Positions 8,392-16,595 of a stretch of DNA of 39,718 bases are shown in pieces. The first letter of the stretch is position 1; each line of letters starts with the position of its first letter. This DNA is from an uncultured Lachnospiraceae bacterium (GTDB lineage: Bacteria; Bacillota; Clostridia; Lachnospirales; Lachnospiraceae). The DNA lies in contig CASWVG010000021.1 of NCBI GenBank assembly GCA_949472775.1, forward strand, positions 1 to 39,718. The letters are read 5' to 3'. The notes beneath the pieces are model-generated. The model was not told where the DNA came from, searched no databases, and saw only the letters and a program-made list of their open reading frames with translations. The translations under genes and the position numbers were made by a program.

Positions 8392-9432
8392 TTACTTCAT
8401 CCACTTTATATTGCGCAAATCGCTCATATCCAGATACCCGAAGATACTGAACATAAAATCGGTCGCTTTATTAATATTCATAGACTTCACCTTGAAAAAA
8501 AATAGCGCCGACCCGAATATAAACGACCTCGCGTATTCCTCAAAGGATTTAAGCCCCGCCTTTAATATCCGGGACATGTCTTCCATACTGCGGCAGTACT
8601 CTTCTTCATTGATCATATCACAGGCAAACGCCAGTCGCGTCAGTCCTATCTGTCTGCTTACATCCCATGCAATGATGCCCGCATCTGACAGATAGTTTGC
8701 AAACGACTTTACAAACACTGCCTTGGCAAGAAAGCACAGCTTTTCATCGTCATCCAGTGCATCGACAGCAAAAGCTGATTCATCATTCAGATACGCTATG
8801 GCGTCGCCGATATAGCCGTTTATATGCAGGTCCGGATTGTCGCGGATACATGTTAAAAAACTTTCCTGGTCTGTAATCTGATACGCTTCTTCCAGAAACC
8901 GTTTTGCCTTTTCCTGCTTTTCTCCTGTGAGCTTCGCATAGTAATCCCCGAATCCGAGAAAGATATCCTCTTTTGGAAATCCAAGAGTGATATTGTCAAT
9001 ACGCGGCGGTCTGATACTCTGGTGAAATCCCAAAAGCATCTGAAAGGTCTTCTCATCAACTTCCGTTTTGTTTTCCTCTGGAATCTCATGGTAACGCAGG
9101 TTTATCATATGATCAATATCCGCAGCCACCCTTGCCAGCTCGGCATATTCTTTTTTGATCAGTTTTACGGCGTATTTGCAATCCTTTTTCAGTTTCAAGG
9201 GATCAGAGGGATCTTCCCGCAGCCCTCTCCGATATTCCAGAAGGGCAGAAAGCTGGCTTACCGTCGCATAGTTGATATAGCCGCGCGAATAGTGTAAGCG
9301 CGCCTTATCGGCAGGCGCTTTGCAGTATGGCTCGATTTTGTCAAGTTCTTCCCGCGCTTTCCCATATTCTGCACTGTTGCAGTAACCGCCAATCCGCTCA
9401 AAACATCTGCCGAGTTCATTTGTAGAATCCAT
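8392..9432 (-). CDS. DUF1266 domain protein
   Basis: A 346-residue predicted cytosolic protein. The C-terminal third contains GIIAWDVSRQIGLTRLAFAC, an E-E-Y segment and SFEEYARSFIFGSALFF, which match the DUF1266 pattern (G-W-D-x-x-R, then S-W-E-E-F-x-x-S-Y-x-x-G). The N-terminal part is helical and TPR-like (residues 1-60). The function of DUF1266 is not established; the domain occurs near polymorphic toxin and immunity genes, which fits the neighbouring Imm44-like gene. The start at 9432 is set by AAAGGGG six bases upstream. It converges on the HD-GYP gene. Confidence 0.65.
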   Translation of the reverse strand: MDSTNELGRCFERIGGYCNSAEYGKAREELDKIEPYCKAPADKARLHYSRGYINYATVSQLSALLEYRRGLREDPSDPLKLKKDCKYAVKLIKKEYAELARVAADIDHMINLRYHEIPEENKTEVDEKTFQMLLGFHQSIRPPRIDNITLGFPKEDIFLGFGDYYAKLTGEKQEKAKRFLEEAYQITDQESFLTCIRDNPDLHINGYIGDAIAYLNDESAFAVDALDDDEKLCFLAKAVFVKSFANYLSDAGIIAWDVSRQIGLTRLAFACDMINEEEYCRSMEDMSRILKAGLKSFEEYARSFIFGSALFFFKVKSMNINKATDFMFSIFGYLDMSDLRNIKWMK

Positions 9433-9481
9433 TGCTGCCCCTTTCCTTCTTTCACGCGCCATTCATGTTGGTACTGCTTTC

Positions 9482-9868
9482 TCAGTCTGAAAAATTCATC
9501 AGATCGTCCCTAAATCTTTCCCAGTCAAACTTACCTTTTGCTTTTATCTTTCTGACAGCCTTAGCGATCATTTCCCGGATCAGTTCTATTTTCCCATTGC
9601 TGTCCGCCTCATAATAACTTTCAAAATCCATTCTGATACTGATAATCGCGCACGCTCCCAGAGATACGATCTTTGTATGCTCTTTCCACAAACCCTGCTC
9701 ATACAATTCTTTTGGGGCGATCACCGGGGTGATGCCTATGACCGACAACGTCTCACTGTATTCTTTGTCCTTAAAGAACGCATACAGGCTTCGGCAATAC
9801 CTGTATACTTCGTCATCAACGCCATACTGTTCGCTGAAACAGGCGGGGGAATTGATATTCAGCTCCAT
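9482..9868 (-). CDS. Imm44-like immunity protein
   Basis: A 128-residue protein beginning MELNINSPACFSEQYGVDDE, with GITPVIAPKELYEQGLWKE centrally and a basic helix near the end. This resembles the Imm44 family of predicted immunity proteins to polymorphic toxins; the family call is from memory of its pattern and is moderate. GGAGG four bases before the ATG at 9868 fixes the start. A further upstream reading frame on the same strand (to 9964) runs through the structured leader and is unlikely to be translated as part of it. No cognate toxin gene is visible, so this may be an orphan immunity gene. Confidence 0.55.
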   Translation of the reverse strand: MELNINSPACFSEQYGVDDEVYRYCRSLYAFFKDKEYSETLSVIGITPVIAPKELYEQGLWKEHTKIVSLGACAIISIRMDFESYYEADSNGKIELIREMIAKAVRKIKAKGKFDWERFRDDLMNFSD

Positions 9869-10026
9869 AATTACCTCCATGTCAAAGCAGTTTACTGCGA
9901 TGACACGCGTCGGGAATTTCAAATTCCCGACTGCGCTCAAGACATATTTGAGGCTCTGACTCAAATTGCCGATTGAAAAATAAGGTCATCAGACTTATTT
10001 TTCAATCCTCTCCTCTTAAATAATAG
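9869..10026 (-). ncRNA. Structured leader RNA, copy A
   Basis: On the minus strand this leader precedes the Imm44-like gene and fits four hairpins. H1 is 9971-9984 with 9994-10007 (14 perfect pairs, loop gtcatcaga on the plus strand). H2 is ATTTGAG/CTCAAAT (9946-9952, 9960-9966). H3 is the near-perfect palindrome at 9911-9929. H4 is TGTCA-GCAG/CTGC-TGACA with a two-by-two internal loop (9880-9905). H4 ends directly before GGAGG. Copy B at 16596-16736 has the same order of hairpins, a 23-base identical core and compensated stem changes. A 14-codon TTG-started frame (9961-10005, peptide LKNKSDDLIFQSAI) follows a GAGGAGAGG and could be a leader peptide. Function unknown. Confidence 0.65.
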
Positions 10027-10323
10027 TTACGCCCCGTCAGTTACCACCAGATTCAAAAATTCCGTAAAAGTGTCGCAAAACTTGTGGAAAATACGCTTTT
10101 CCCCCTCTGCCGTGTCAAAATAATAGACACCCGGCATTTCTGCACCCGCAAACAGACAGAACTTATACTGACCATATACGGATGCGATAAAAATCATATG
10201 TTTCATATCAAATGTATGATGATTCTTTGCGTACATACTAAATAAATTATATCGGGGCAATAACGCCGTTTCGTCAGAAACATCCACCTTGGTGATGCCA
10301 TAAAAGTATTCGATTAAATCCAT
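10027..10323 (-). CDS. Hypothetical protein, SMI1/KNR4-tail-like
   Basis: A 98-residue acidic/aromatic protein starting MDLIEYFYGITKVDVSDE. Its second half (HMIFIASVYGQYKFCLFAG then VYYFDTAEGEKRIFHKFCDTFTEFLN) resembles the C-terminal half of SMI1/KNR4 immunity proteins, but no N-terminal half is present, so the match is weak. It overlaps the 3' end of the preceding ORF by 50 bases in another frame and has only a poor ribosome binding site (TAGGG). Either a small independent gene or the displaced end of a frameshifted larger gene. Confidence 0.45.
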   Translation of the reverse strand: MDLIEYFYGITKVDVSDETALLPRYNLFSMYAKNHHTFDMKHMIFIASVYGQYKFCLFAGAEMPGVYYFDTAEGEKRIFHKFCDTFTEFLNLVVTDGA

Positions 10324-10927
10324 GTATCCCTACAACCTTCTGATTCTCAGATAGCCCATTTAATGCGCCCCCGTACCCTGACATGTCAAGACCTTTGACA
10401 ACAAGCGGCAGCCAGCAGTCCCATGTAAACTTAACTGCTTTGACCGGCGAAGCATAACCGTCTTCAACCGCAGTTCCCCTGCACGTAATATGTGCCCTTC
10501 CTCCCTCAACAGCCACAATTTTAACTTTCATTTTGATAAACGGTTCATGTTCAAATAAATAGAAGGAGTCTTCCCGCTGATCGCTTTCCGCAACGTTTCT
10601 TGTCGAAAACGTTTCCCCGGCAAATTTTCTGATATCGTATTTTTTCGTGTGGATGTTGTTTATGATAATTTGCGGACTGACCGACTCCCCTTCATATACG
10701 GATTTTAAAAAAGCACAGTCTATACTCCATTCTGACCCATTTTTCCTGTCTCCGATATATACTGTCAGGCTGCTTTTCTCCAGATCTTCATCAAATTCGT
10801 ATTTCCCCAATTTAAGCACTTTTTCTTCCGTCCCTGTGCACGGTGCACAGCCCTTCCCGATTAACCCTTGTGCATCTTTCCAAAATCTTCTATAATCATT
10901 ATGACAAAAAAGGGCTGCTAAGTCCAT
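10274..10927 (-). CDS. Hypothetical protein, beta-rich, possibly frameshifted at its end
   Basis: A 217-residue protein not assigned to a family. The central part alternates charged and hydrophobic residues (SLTVYIGDRKNGSEWSIDCAF, MKVKIVAVEGGRAHITCRG), suggesting beta structure; there is no signal peptide or membrane segment. The C-terminal 25 residues after YGGALNGLSENQKVV look unlike the rest and overlap the start of the next ORF. A frameshift joining the two frames is possible but unproven. Its place upstream of an Imm44-like and a DUF1266 gene suggests an accessory or immunity role. Confidence 0.5.
   Translation of the reverse strand: MDLAALFCHNDYRRFWKDAQGLIGKGCAPCTGTEEKVLKLGKYEFDEDLEKSSLTVYIGDRKNGSEWSIDCAFLKSVYEGESVSPQIIINNIHTKKYDIRKFAGETFSTRNVAESDQREDSFYLFEHEPFIKMKVKIVAVEGGRAHITCRGTAVEDGYASPVKAVKFTWDCWLPLVVKGLDMSGYGGALNGLSENQKVVGIHGFNRILLWHHQGGCF
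10868..10896 (+). promoter_or_regulatory. Promoter for FRG gene
   Basis: TTGTGC (10868-10873), 17 bases, TATAAT (10891-10896). It lies inside the 5' end of the divergent hypothetical gene, about 80 bases before the FRG start codon. Transcription probably begins near 10903. Confidence 0.6.
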
Positions 10928-10975
10928 AACAAAATCGGACAGGCAGAATACGGTCCCGGAAAATGTGGAGGAATT

Positions 10976-11725
10976 ATGATTACACAGGAAATACGCACCA
11001 TCGACGAGCTTTTACAGTTCGTAAACAGTCTATATCAGAAACACGGCGTGCGGCTCTGGTACCGCGGGGAGGAAAACGCGTCCCTCACGCTGATCCCCTC
11101 CATCCAACGCAGCAAAAAACGGCTGGAGGCGGAGCGGTATATCACAAACGACTTTTACACCCGCGCCAGACAGATCATCGACAATCCCCCTGCAAAGCAC
11201 AACTATGCGGGCTGGGTTTCCCTGATGCAGCACTACGGTCTGCCCACCAGAATGCTTGACTGGAGCCTGTCTCCGCTGATCGCGGTATTTTTCGCCACGG
11301 AGACTTACAGAGAGCTGTCTCATACGGACGGCTGTGTCTGGGTGCTGGCGCCGGGTCTTCTGAATGAGCAGGAAGGGTTCGGCAACTGCATTTATCCCAT
11401 CGACGCCGACACCACGCAGGAAATGCTGCTGCCCGCTTTCAAGCACGCGCACCACAACCACGAGCTGACAAACCGCATTCTGGCATGCAGCTCCACGGAA
11501 AACAATCTGCGGATGTACTCCCAGCACTCCAACTTTACCGTACACAATTCCCTAAAGCATCTGGAGGATATCTGCGACGAAAATATGCTCTATAAAATTA
11601 TTATCCCGCACGAGCGGAAGAAATACTTTATCGACAGTCTCCGGGTGCTGGGCATCACGGAGAGTTTCGTCTATCCCGATCTGGATCACATATCCGCTGA
11701 TTTGCGGGACGAATACGGCATATAG
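10976..11725 (+). CDS. FRG domain protein
   Basis: A 249-residue protein dominated by an FRG domain: the F/Y-R-G motif in RLWYRGEENASLTLIPSIQR (about residues 26-45) and the family block LMQHYGLPTRMLDWSLSPLIAVFFATE (about 80-106). FRG proteins are widespread, of unknown biochemistry, and some are linked to anti-phage or toxin loci. A GTGGAGGA site precedes the ATG. The stop is only 17 bases from the ABC ATPase gene, so it is probably transcribed with the sugar importer, an unexpected pairing. It also borders the immunity-like minus-strand cluster. Confidence 0.85.
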   Translation: MITQEIRTIDELLQFVNSLYQKHGVRLWYRGEENASLTLIPSIQRSKKRLEAERYITNDFYTRARQIIDNPPAKHNYAGWVSLMQHYGLPTRMLDWSLSPLIAVFFATETYRELSHTDGCVWVLAPGLLNEQEGFGNCIYPIDADTTQEMLLPAFKHAHHNHELTNRILACSSTENNLRMYSQHSNFTVHNSLKHLEDICDENMLYKIIIPHERKKYFIDSLRVLGITESFVYPDLDHISADLRDEYGI

Positions 11726-11742
11726 AAAGGACTGCAAAATTT

Positions 11743-12852
11743 ATGAAAATAGTACTCTCACATCTGACAAAGAAATTCCCCGGCAGGGGCAGAGGTAATA
11801 AAAAGAAAGAGGATGTCACCGCCGTAAACGATTTTACCTTTGAAATACCCGATGGCAAACTGGTGGGACTCCTCGGCCCTTCCGGCTGTGGAAAAAGCAC
11901 AACACTGCATCTGATCTGCGGTCTGCAGAAGCCTACGGCGGGGCAGATCTTTTTCGATGAGGAGGACGTCACGCCGCTTACCCCGCAGAAGCGGGGCGTT
12001 GGCATGGTATTCCAGAACTACGCGCTCTATCCCCACTTAAATGTGGAGCAAAACATCCGCTTTCCTCTGGAAAATCTGAAAGGCGAAGAGAAACTTTCCA
12101 AAGAAGAGATGCGCGCTCGGGTGGAAGAAGCCGCAGGGCTTGTGCAGATTGATGATCTTCTGGACCGGAAACCTGCGGAGCTGTCCGGCGGCCAGCAGCA
12201 GCGCGTTGCCATCGCACGGGCGCTTGTCAAGCTTCCCCGGGTGCTTCTTCTGGACGAGCCCCTCTCCAATCTGGACGCCAGACTCAGACTCCAGACCCGC
12301 GAGGAGATACGCCGCATCCAGAAAAAGACGGCAATCACCACCCTCTTTGTGACCCACGATCAGGACGAGGCGATGAGCATCTCAGACCTGATCGTGGTAA
12401 TGAAAGACGGACTGGTGCAGCAGATCGGAAAACCGCAGGAAGTGTACGACAATCCTGCCAATCTGTTTGTGGCGAAGTTCCTTGGGACGCCGCCTATCAA
12501 CCTCTTTGATGGGAGGGTGGAAAACGGCTCCCTTTTCATCGGGAACGAGGCTGTCCTTCAGATAAAAAATGTATCTGACCAGCCGGTGCATGTGGGCATA
12601 CGCCCGGAAGGCTTTATTCTGTCGGAAAACGGCTCCTTTACATGCCGCCTAAGCAGGCCGGAGGTCATGGGACGGGACGTGAGCATCGTCTCCACCCACC
12701 CGGCCTCGCAAAATCCTGTGATCCGCTCCATCGTGGACGCGGAAAGCTGCGAACATCTTTCGGGAGATACGGTTCGGTTTGCGCTGAAACCGCGGAAGGT
12801 CTTCCTTTTTGGCAAGACTGCGGGACAGCGGATTCCCTTTGAAACCGTCTGA
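11743..12852 (+). CDS. Carbohydrate ABC importer ATPase (MsmK/UgpC/MalK type)
   Basis: A 369-residue ATP-binding subunit. Walker A is GPSGCGKST (45-53), Q loop in VFQNYALYPHL, signature LSGGQQQRV, Walker B LLLDEPLSNLDA and the H loop THDQDEAM. The C-terminal 130 residues (from about 240) form the TOBE/regulatory domain of CUT1 importers, including VHVGIRPEGF. It energises the two permeases encoded downstream. An AAAGGA site lies about 10 bases upstream. In this family the subunit may also serve other sugar permeases. Confidence 0.92.
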   Translation: MKIVLSHLTKKFPGRGRGNKKKEDVTAVNDFTFEIPDGKLVGLLGPSGCGKSTTLHLICGLQKPTAGQIFFDEEDVTPLTPQKRGVGMVFQNYALYPHLNVEQNIRFPLENLKGEEKLSKEEMRARVEEAAGLVQIDDLLDRKPAELSGGQQQRVAIARALVKLPRVLLLDEPLSNLDARLRLQTREEIRRIQKKTAITTLFVTHDQDEAMSISDLIVVMKDGLVQQIGKPQEVYDNPANLFVAKFLGTPPINLFDGRVENGSLFIGNEAVLQIKNVSDQPVHVGIRPEGFILSENGSFTCRLSRPEVMGRDVSIVSTHPASQNPVIRSIVDAESCEHLSGDTVRFALKPRKVFLFGKTAGQRIPFETV

Positions 12853-12988
12853 CCCAGATGTGCCTATGAACAAGCATGAAAAATCCTTGGAAGAACAGCG
12901 CAAATATCATGGCTGCCACATTATATCAGCAAAAACGTCACGGCAAAGTTTTCTATAAAATAAAGTGACGCTTCAGAATGGAGATATT

Positions 12989-13882
12989 ATGGAAAACCGA
13001 AATCTGAAAGGCTGGCTCTACCTGCTGCCCGCGCTCCTGTTTCTGGGCGCATTTATGATCTATCCCTTAATCGACGTATTTATCTATTCTTTTGAGGAAG
13101 GCTACAACTCTGCCTCCCAGACGTTTTACGGCATGGGCGGCTACAACTACTCCTATGTCCTGCACGACGCCTATTTTCTTCAGGCGTTAAAGAACACCTT
13201 TATTCTGGTGATTATCACCGTGCCGCTCTCCACCGGGCTTGCGCTTCTGATCTCTGTGGCGCTCAGTTCCATAAAACCCTTACAGGAGCTGTTTCAAACC
13301 GTCTTTTTCCTGCCCTATGTGACAAACACACTGGCAGTCGGTCTGGTGTTTATGATTCTCTTCAAAAAAACGCCCTACTCTGACGGTCTGGTGAATCTGT
13401 TGATCCGATGCTTTGGCGGCGGTTCCGTGGACTTTATCGAAGGTCCCTACTGGGCGAAAATGTTCGTGTTGTGCTTTTACACGGTGTGGGTTGTCATGCC
13501 CTTTAAAATCCTGATACTGACAAGCGCGCTGGCGGGTGTCAACCCGGTTTATTACAATGCCGCGCGGGTGGACGGCACAGGGCGGATCCGCATGTTTGTT
13601 AAGATCACCCTGCCCATGATTTCCCCCATGCTCTTCTATCTGGTCATCACGGGCTTTATCGGCGCATTCAAGGCATACAGCGACGCGGTGGCACTGTTTG
13701 GCACCAATCTGAACGCGGCGGGCATGAACACCATCGTAGGCTATGTGTACGACATGCTTTACAGGGACAGCGGCGGCTACCCCTCCTACGCGTCCGCGGC
13801 GGCAATTATTCTGTTTGCCATTGTTCTGACCATCACCTGTATCAATCTTTTGGTCAGTAAAAAGCATGTGCACTACCATTGA
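12989..13882 (+). CDS. Sugar ABC transporter permease (CUT1, MalF-like)
   Basis: A 297-residue inner-membrane permease with six predicted helices. The EAA-type loop reads NAARVDGTGRIRMFVKITLPMI, which contacts the ATPase. The N-terminus GWLYLLPALLFLGAFMIYPL is typical of UgpA/MalF-like subunits. ATG 12989 is chosen because GGAG lies five bases upstream, rather than a codon 24 bases earlier. About 136 bases separate it from the ATPase gene; nothing convincing is seen in that gap. Confidence 0.9.
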   Translation: MENRNLKGWLYLLPALLFLGAFMIYPLIDVFIYSFEEGYNSASQTFYGMGGYNYSYVLHDAYFLQALKNTFILVIITVPLSTGLALLISVALSSIKPLQELFQTVFFLPYVTNTLAVGLVFMILFKKTPYSDGLVNLLIRCFGGGSVDFIEGPYWAKMFVLCFYTVWVVMPFKILILTSALAGVNPVYYNAARVDGTGRIRMFVKITLPMISPMLFYLVITGFIGAFKAYSDAVALFGTNLNAAGMNTIVGYVYDMLYRDSGGYPSYASAAAIILFAIVLTITCINLLVSKKHVHYH

Positions 13883-13985
13883 TCTGATTGATCGCCAGTG
13901 CACCTGTAAGGAGAATACTTCGCGTTTTCCTTCCAGGTTCCACTGTTTTTATCCGTTAATAAGACGAAAAGAGGAGATTTTTACG

Positions 13986-14819
13986 ATGACAAAAAATCGT
14001 TTACTCACCATAATCACCTATGCGTTTCTCATTTTTTGGGCGCTTGTCGTGCTGTTTCCTTTCTACTGGATGGTACTGACCTCCGTGAAAAACTACGGTG
14101 CCTACAATGCGGAGTATATTCCGAAGTTTTTCACGCTCTCCCCCACCCTGCAAAATTACGCGGACGCCTTTACCACCGTTCCACTTGGCAGATATCTGCT
14201 GAATACGCTTATGTTTACGCTGGGCACCACAGCGCTTATGCTTATCGTGATTACGCTGGCGGCCTTTGCCTTCGCAAGACTCCGGTTTGCGGGGCGCGAT
14301 CTCGTATTCACCCTGTTTCTGGCGCTGATGATGATTCCCAGCGAGCTGGTGGTGATCACCAACTTTACCACCATCACCAATCTGGAACTGCGAAACACTT
14401 TCACGGGATTAATCCTGCCCTCGGTGACTTCGGTGTTCTATATCTATCTGCTACGGGAAAATTTCGCCCAGATTCCCGACGAGCTCTACTACGCCGCCAA
14501 GGTGGACGGCACCTCGGACTTGCGCTACCTGCGCAAGGTAATGATTCCCATCTGCAGACCAACGCTTATCACCATCACGATCTTAAAAATCATTGAGTGC
14601 TGGAATTCCTATGTGTGGCCGAGGCTGATCACCGACGACGCCGACTACTATCTGGTCTCCAACGGCATTCAGGAGATCCGGGAAAACGGATTTGGACGTG
14701 CCAACATCCCCGCCATGATGGCGGCAGTGGTCGTGATTTCCCTGCCCCTCGTGGTTCTGTTTCTCCTGTTCCGCAGGCAGATCATGTCCGGCGTTGCCAG
14801 AGGCGGAACCAAGGGATAA
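13986..14819 (+). CDS. Sugar ABC transporter permease (CUT1, MalG-like)
   Basis: A 277-residue second permease with six predicted helices. The EAA loop is YYAAKVDGTSDLRYLRKVMIPIC. The N-terminal ALVVLFPFYWMVLTSVK is characteristic of MalG/UgpE-type subunits. ATG 13986 follows AGAGGAG; a longer in-frame reading back to 13866 overlaps the first permease and lacks a site. It forms the heterodimeric channel with the preceding permease. Confidence 0.9.
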   Translation: MTKNRLLTIITYAFLIFWALVVLFPFYWMVLTSVKNYGAYNAEYIPKFFTLSPTLQNYADAFTTVPLGRYLLNTLMFTLGTTALMLIVITLAAFAFARLRFAGRDLVFTLFLALMMIPSELVVITNFTTITNLELRNTFTGLILPSVTSVFYIYLLRENFAQIPDELYYAAKVDGTSDLRYLRKVMIPICRPTLITITILKIIECWNSYVWPRLITDDADYYLVSNGIQEIRENGFGRANIPAMMAAVVVISLPLVVLFLLFRRQIMSGVARGGTKG

Positions 14820-14902
14820 ACTGTGACATTGAAACGAAAACCCGGCTTTCACGCTGCGTCCCTTGCTGATTATATCAAAACCGTTTCGGAAAGGAAGAAC
14901 CA

Positions 14903-16528
14903 TTGAAAAATAGGTATGGAAAGATAAAAGTACATTTGAAATGGCAAAAAACACTGGCTGCGCTTTTCATCGGCGCAAGTCTCCTTACGCTTACCGGCTG
15001 TCACGGCTCCAAAGCGCTGCCGGAATTTACCCCGCCTGCGGAATTTGACACCTCAGGCAATTATGAGATTACTTTCTGGGCAAAGAACGACACCAACAAA
15101 AACCAGACGGACGTCTACAAAAAAGCAATAGCGGACTTTGAGTCGCTCTACCCCAATATCAAAGTCAACATGAAGCTCTACACCGACTACGGCAGAATCT
15201 TTAGCGACGTGATCACCAATATCGCCACAGGCACCACACCCAATGTGTGCATCACCTACCCGGATCACATCGCCACCTACATGACCGGAAAAAACACCGT
15301 GGTTCCTCTGGATGCGCTTTTTGCCGATGAAAAATACGGTCTTGGAGGAAATACGCTTCTCTATGACGGGCCGGCCAAGGAAGAGATCGTTCCCCAGTTT
15401 CTATCGGAATGCGTGCTGGAAGGACAGCACTACGCCATCCCCTACATGCGTTCCACCGAATGCTGTTACATCAACAAGGATTATGTGGAAAAGCTAGGCT
15501 ACACACTCCCGGATGTGCTGACCTGGGATTTCATATGGGAAGTGTCAGAAGCTGCCACCGCAAAAAATGCGGACGGCACCTTTGCCTTAAACGGACAGAA
15601 TGTGATGATTCCCTTTATCTATAAATCCACAGACAACATGATGATCCAGTATTTAAAACAGCAGGGAGCGGATTATTCCACGCCCGAAGGCGACATCGGG
15701 CTTTTCAACGATACCACGGAGGCTTTTTTATACGAAATCGCGGATCATGTGGACAGCGGCGCTTTCTCCACCTTTAAAATCTCCAGCTATCCCGCCAATT
15801 TCCTCAACGCGGGACAGTGTGTGTTCGCCATCGACTCCACGGCAGGTGCCACATGGATGGGCGCCGACGCGCCCCTCTCGGATATCAGCGAGGACGCTTT
15901 TGTGGACTTTGAGACGGCTGTGCGGATGGTGCCCCAGCATGACCCCAAACATCCGCAGATGATTTCCCAAGGGCCTTCTATCTGCGTGTTCAACAAAGCC
16001 GATCCGCAGGAGGTGTTGGCATCATGGCTCTTTGCCCAGTATCTTTTAACGGACGAGGTACAGATCGGCTACGCCCGGACGGAAGGGTATCTGCCCGTCA
16101 CATTAAAGGCGCAGGCGTCCCCCGATTATCAGGATTACCTTGCCAGAAGCGGGGAGGACAATGACACCCACTATGCCGTAAAACTGGAGGCTTCCAAGCT
16201 TCTTCTCTCCCATACCAGGGACACCTTTGTGACGCCTGTATTTAACGGCTCCGCATCCCTTCGGAACGCGGCAGGGCAGCTTATAGAAAATGTGGCAAAC
16301 GCAGTGCGGCGCGGGGAAACGACAGACGGCGCTTATATGGAAACACTGACCGCGGACGTCACCGCCCTCTACCGCTTAGACCAGAAAGACATTGCATCAG
16401 GCAGCAGACAGGAGCTTGGTTCCTTACCACATACCGCGGTGCTGCTTCTCGCCGCACTTGGTCTCGCATGGTGTCTGATTTTGCTCTATGTGTTGTCCGA
16501 TTTTGTCAAAAAGAGAAAAAAGCATTGA
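14903..16528 (+). CDS. Sugar ABC substrate-binding lipoprotein with C-terminal membrane anchor
   Basis: A 541-residue family 1 extracellular solute-binding protein. The signal peptide ends in the lipobox LTLTGC with Cys33. The mature part starts NYEITFWAKNDTNKNQTDVYKKAIADFESLYPNI-like, the usual CUT1 binding-protein entry. Translation appears to begin at TTG (14903) preceded by AAAGGAAG. The C-terminus carries an extra hydrophobic helix, HTAVLLLAALGLAWCLILLYVL, followed by KKRKKH, giving a second membrane anchor. That is unusual, since such proteins are normally held by lipid only. The protein is longer than typical (400-450 residues). The ligand is unknown. Confidence 0.85.
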   Translation: MKNRYGKIKVHLKWQKTLAALFIGASLLTLTGCHGSKALPEFTPPAEFDTSGNYEITFWAKNDTNKNQTDVYKKAIADFESLYPNIKVNMKLYTDYGRIFSDVITNIATGTTPNVCITYPDHIATYMTGKNTVVPLDALFADEKYGLGGNTLLYDGPAKEEIVPQFLSECVLEGQHYAIPYMRSTECCYINKDYVEKLGYTLPDVLTWDFIWEVSEAATAKNADGTFALNGQNVMIPFIYKSTDNMMIQYLKQQGADYSTPEGDIGLFNDTTEAFLYEIADHVDSGAFSTFKISSYPANFLNAGQCVFAIDSTAGATWMGADAPLSDISEDAFVDFETAVRMVPQHDPKHPQMISQGPSICVFNKADPQEVLASWLFAQYLLTDEVQIGYARTEGYLPVTLKAQASPDYQDYLARSGEDNDTHYAVKLEASKLLLSHTRDTFVTPVFNGSASLRNAAGQLIENVANAVRRGETTDGAYMETLTADVTALYRLDQKDIASGSRQELGSLPHTAVLLLAALGLAWCLILLYVLSDFVKKRKKH

Positions 16529-16552
16529 TTTATCCACTGAGTATGGTATAAT
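16525..16552 (+). promoter_or_regulatory. Promoter for OB-fold-like lipoprotein gene
   Basis: TTGATT (16525-16530), 16 bases, TATAAT (16547-16552). It overlaps the stop codon region of the binding-protein gene and would start a transcript near 16559 with a leader of about 180 bases. Confidence 0.65.
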
Positions 16553-16595
16553 CGTCGCTGGAGAAGCAACCCAAAGAAACGCTACTATTGCGGAG

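Noticed and set aside
12866..12958. A 30-codon ORF between ATPase and permease genes
   Set aside because: No ribosome binding site, no recognisable features; probably chance.
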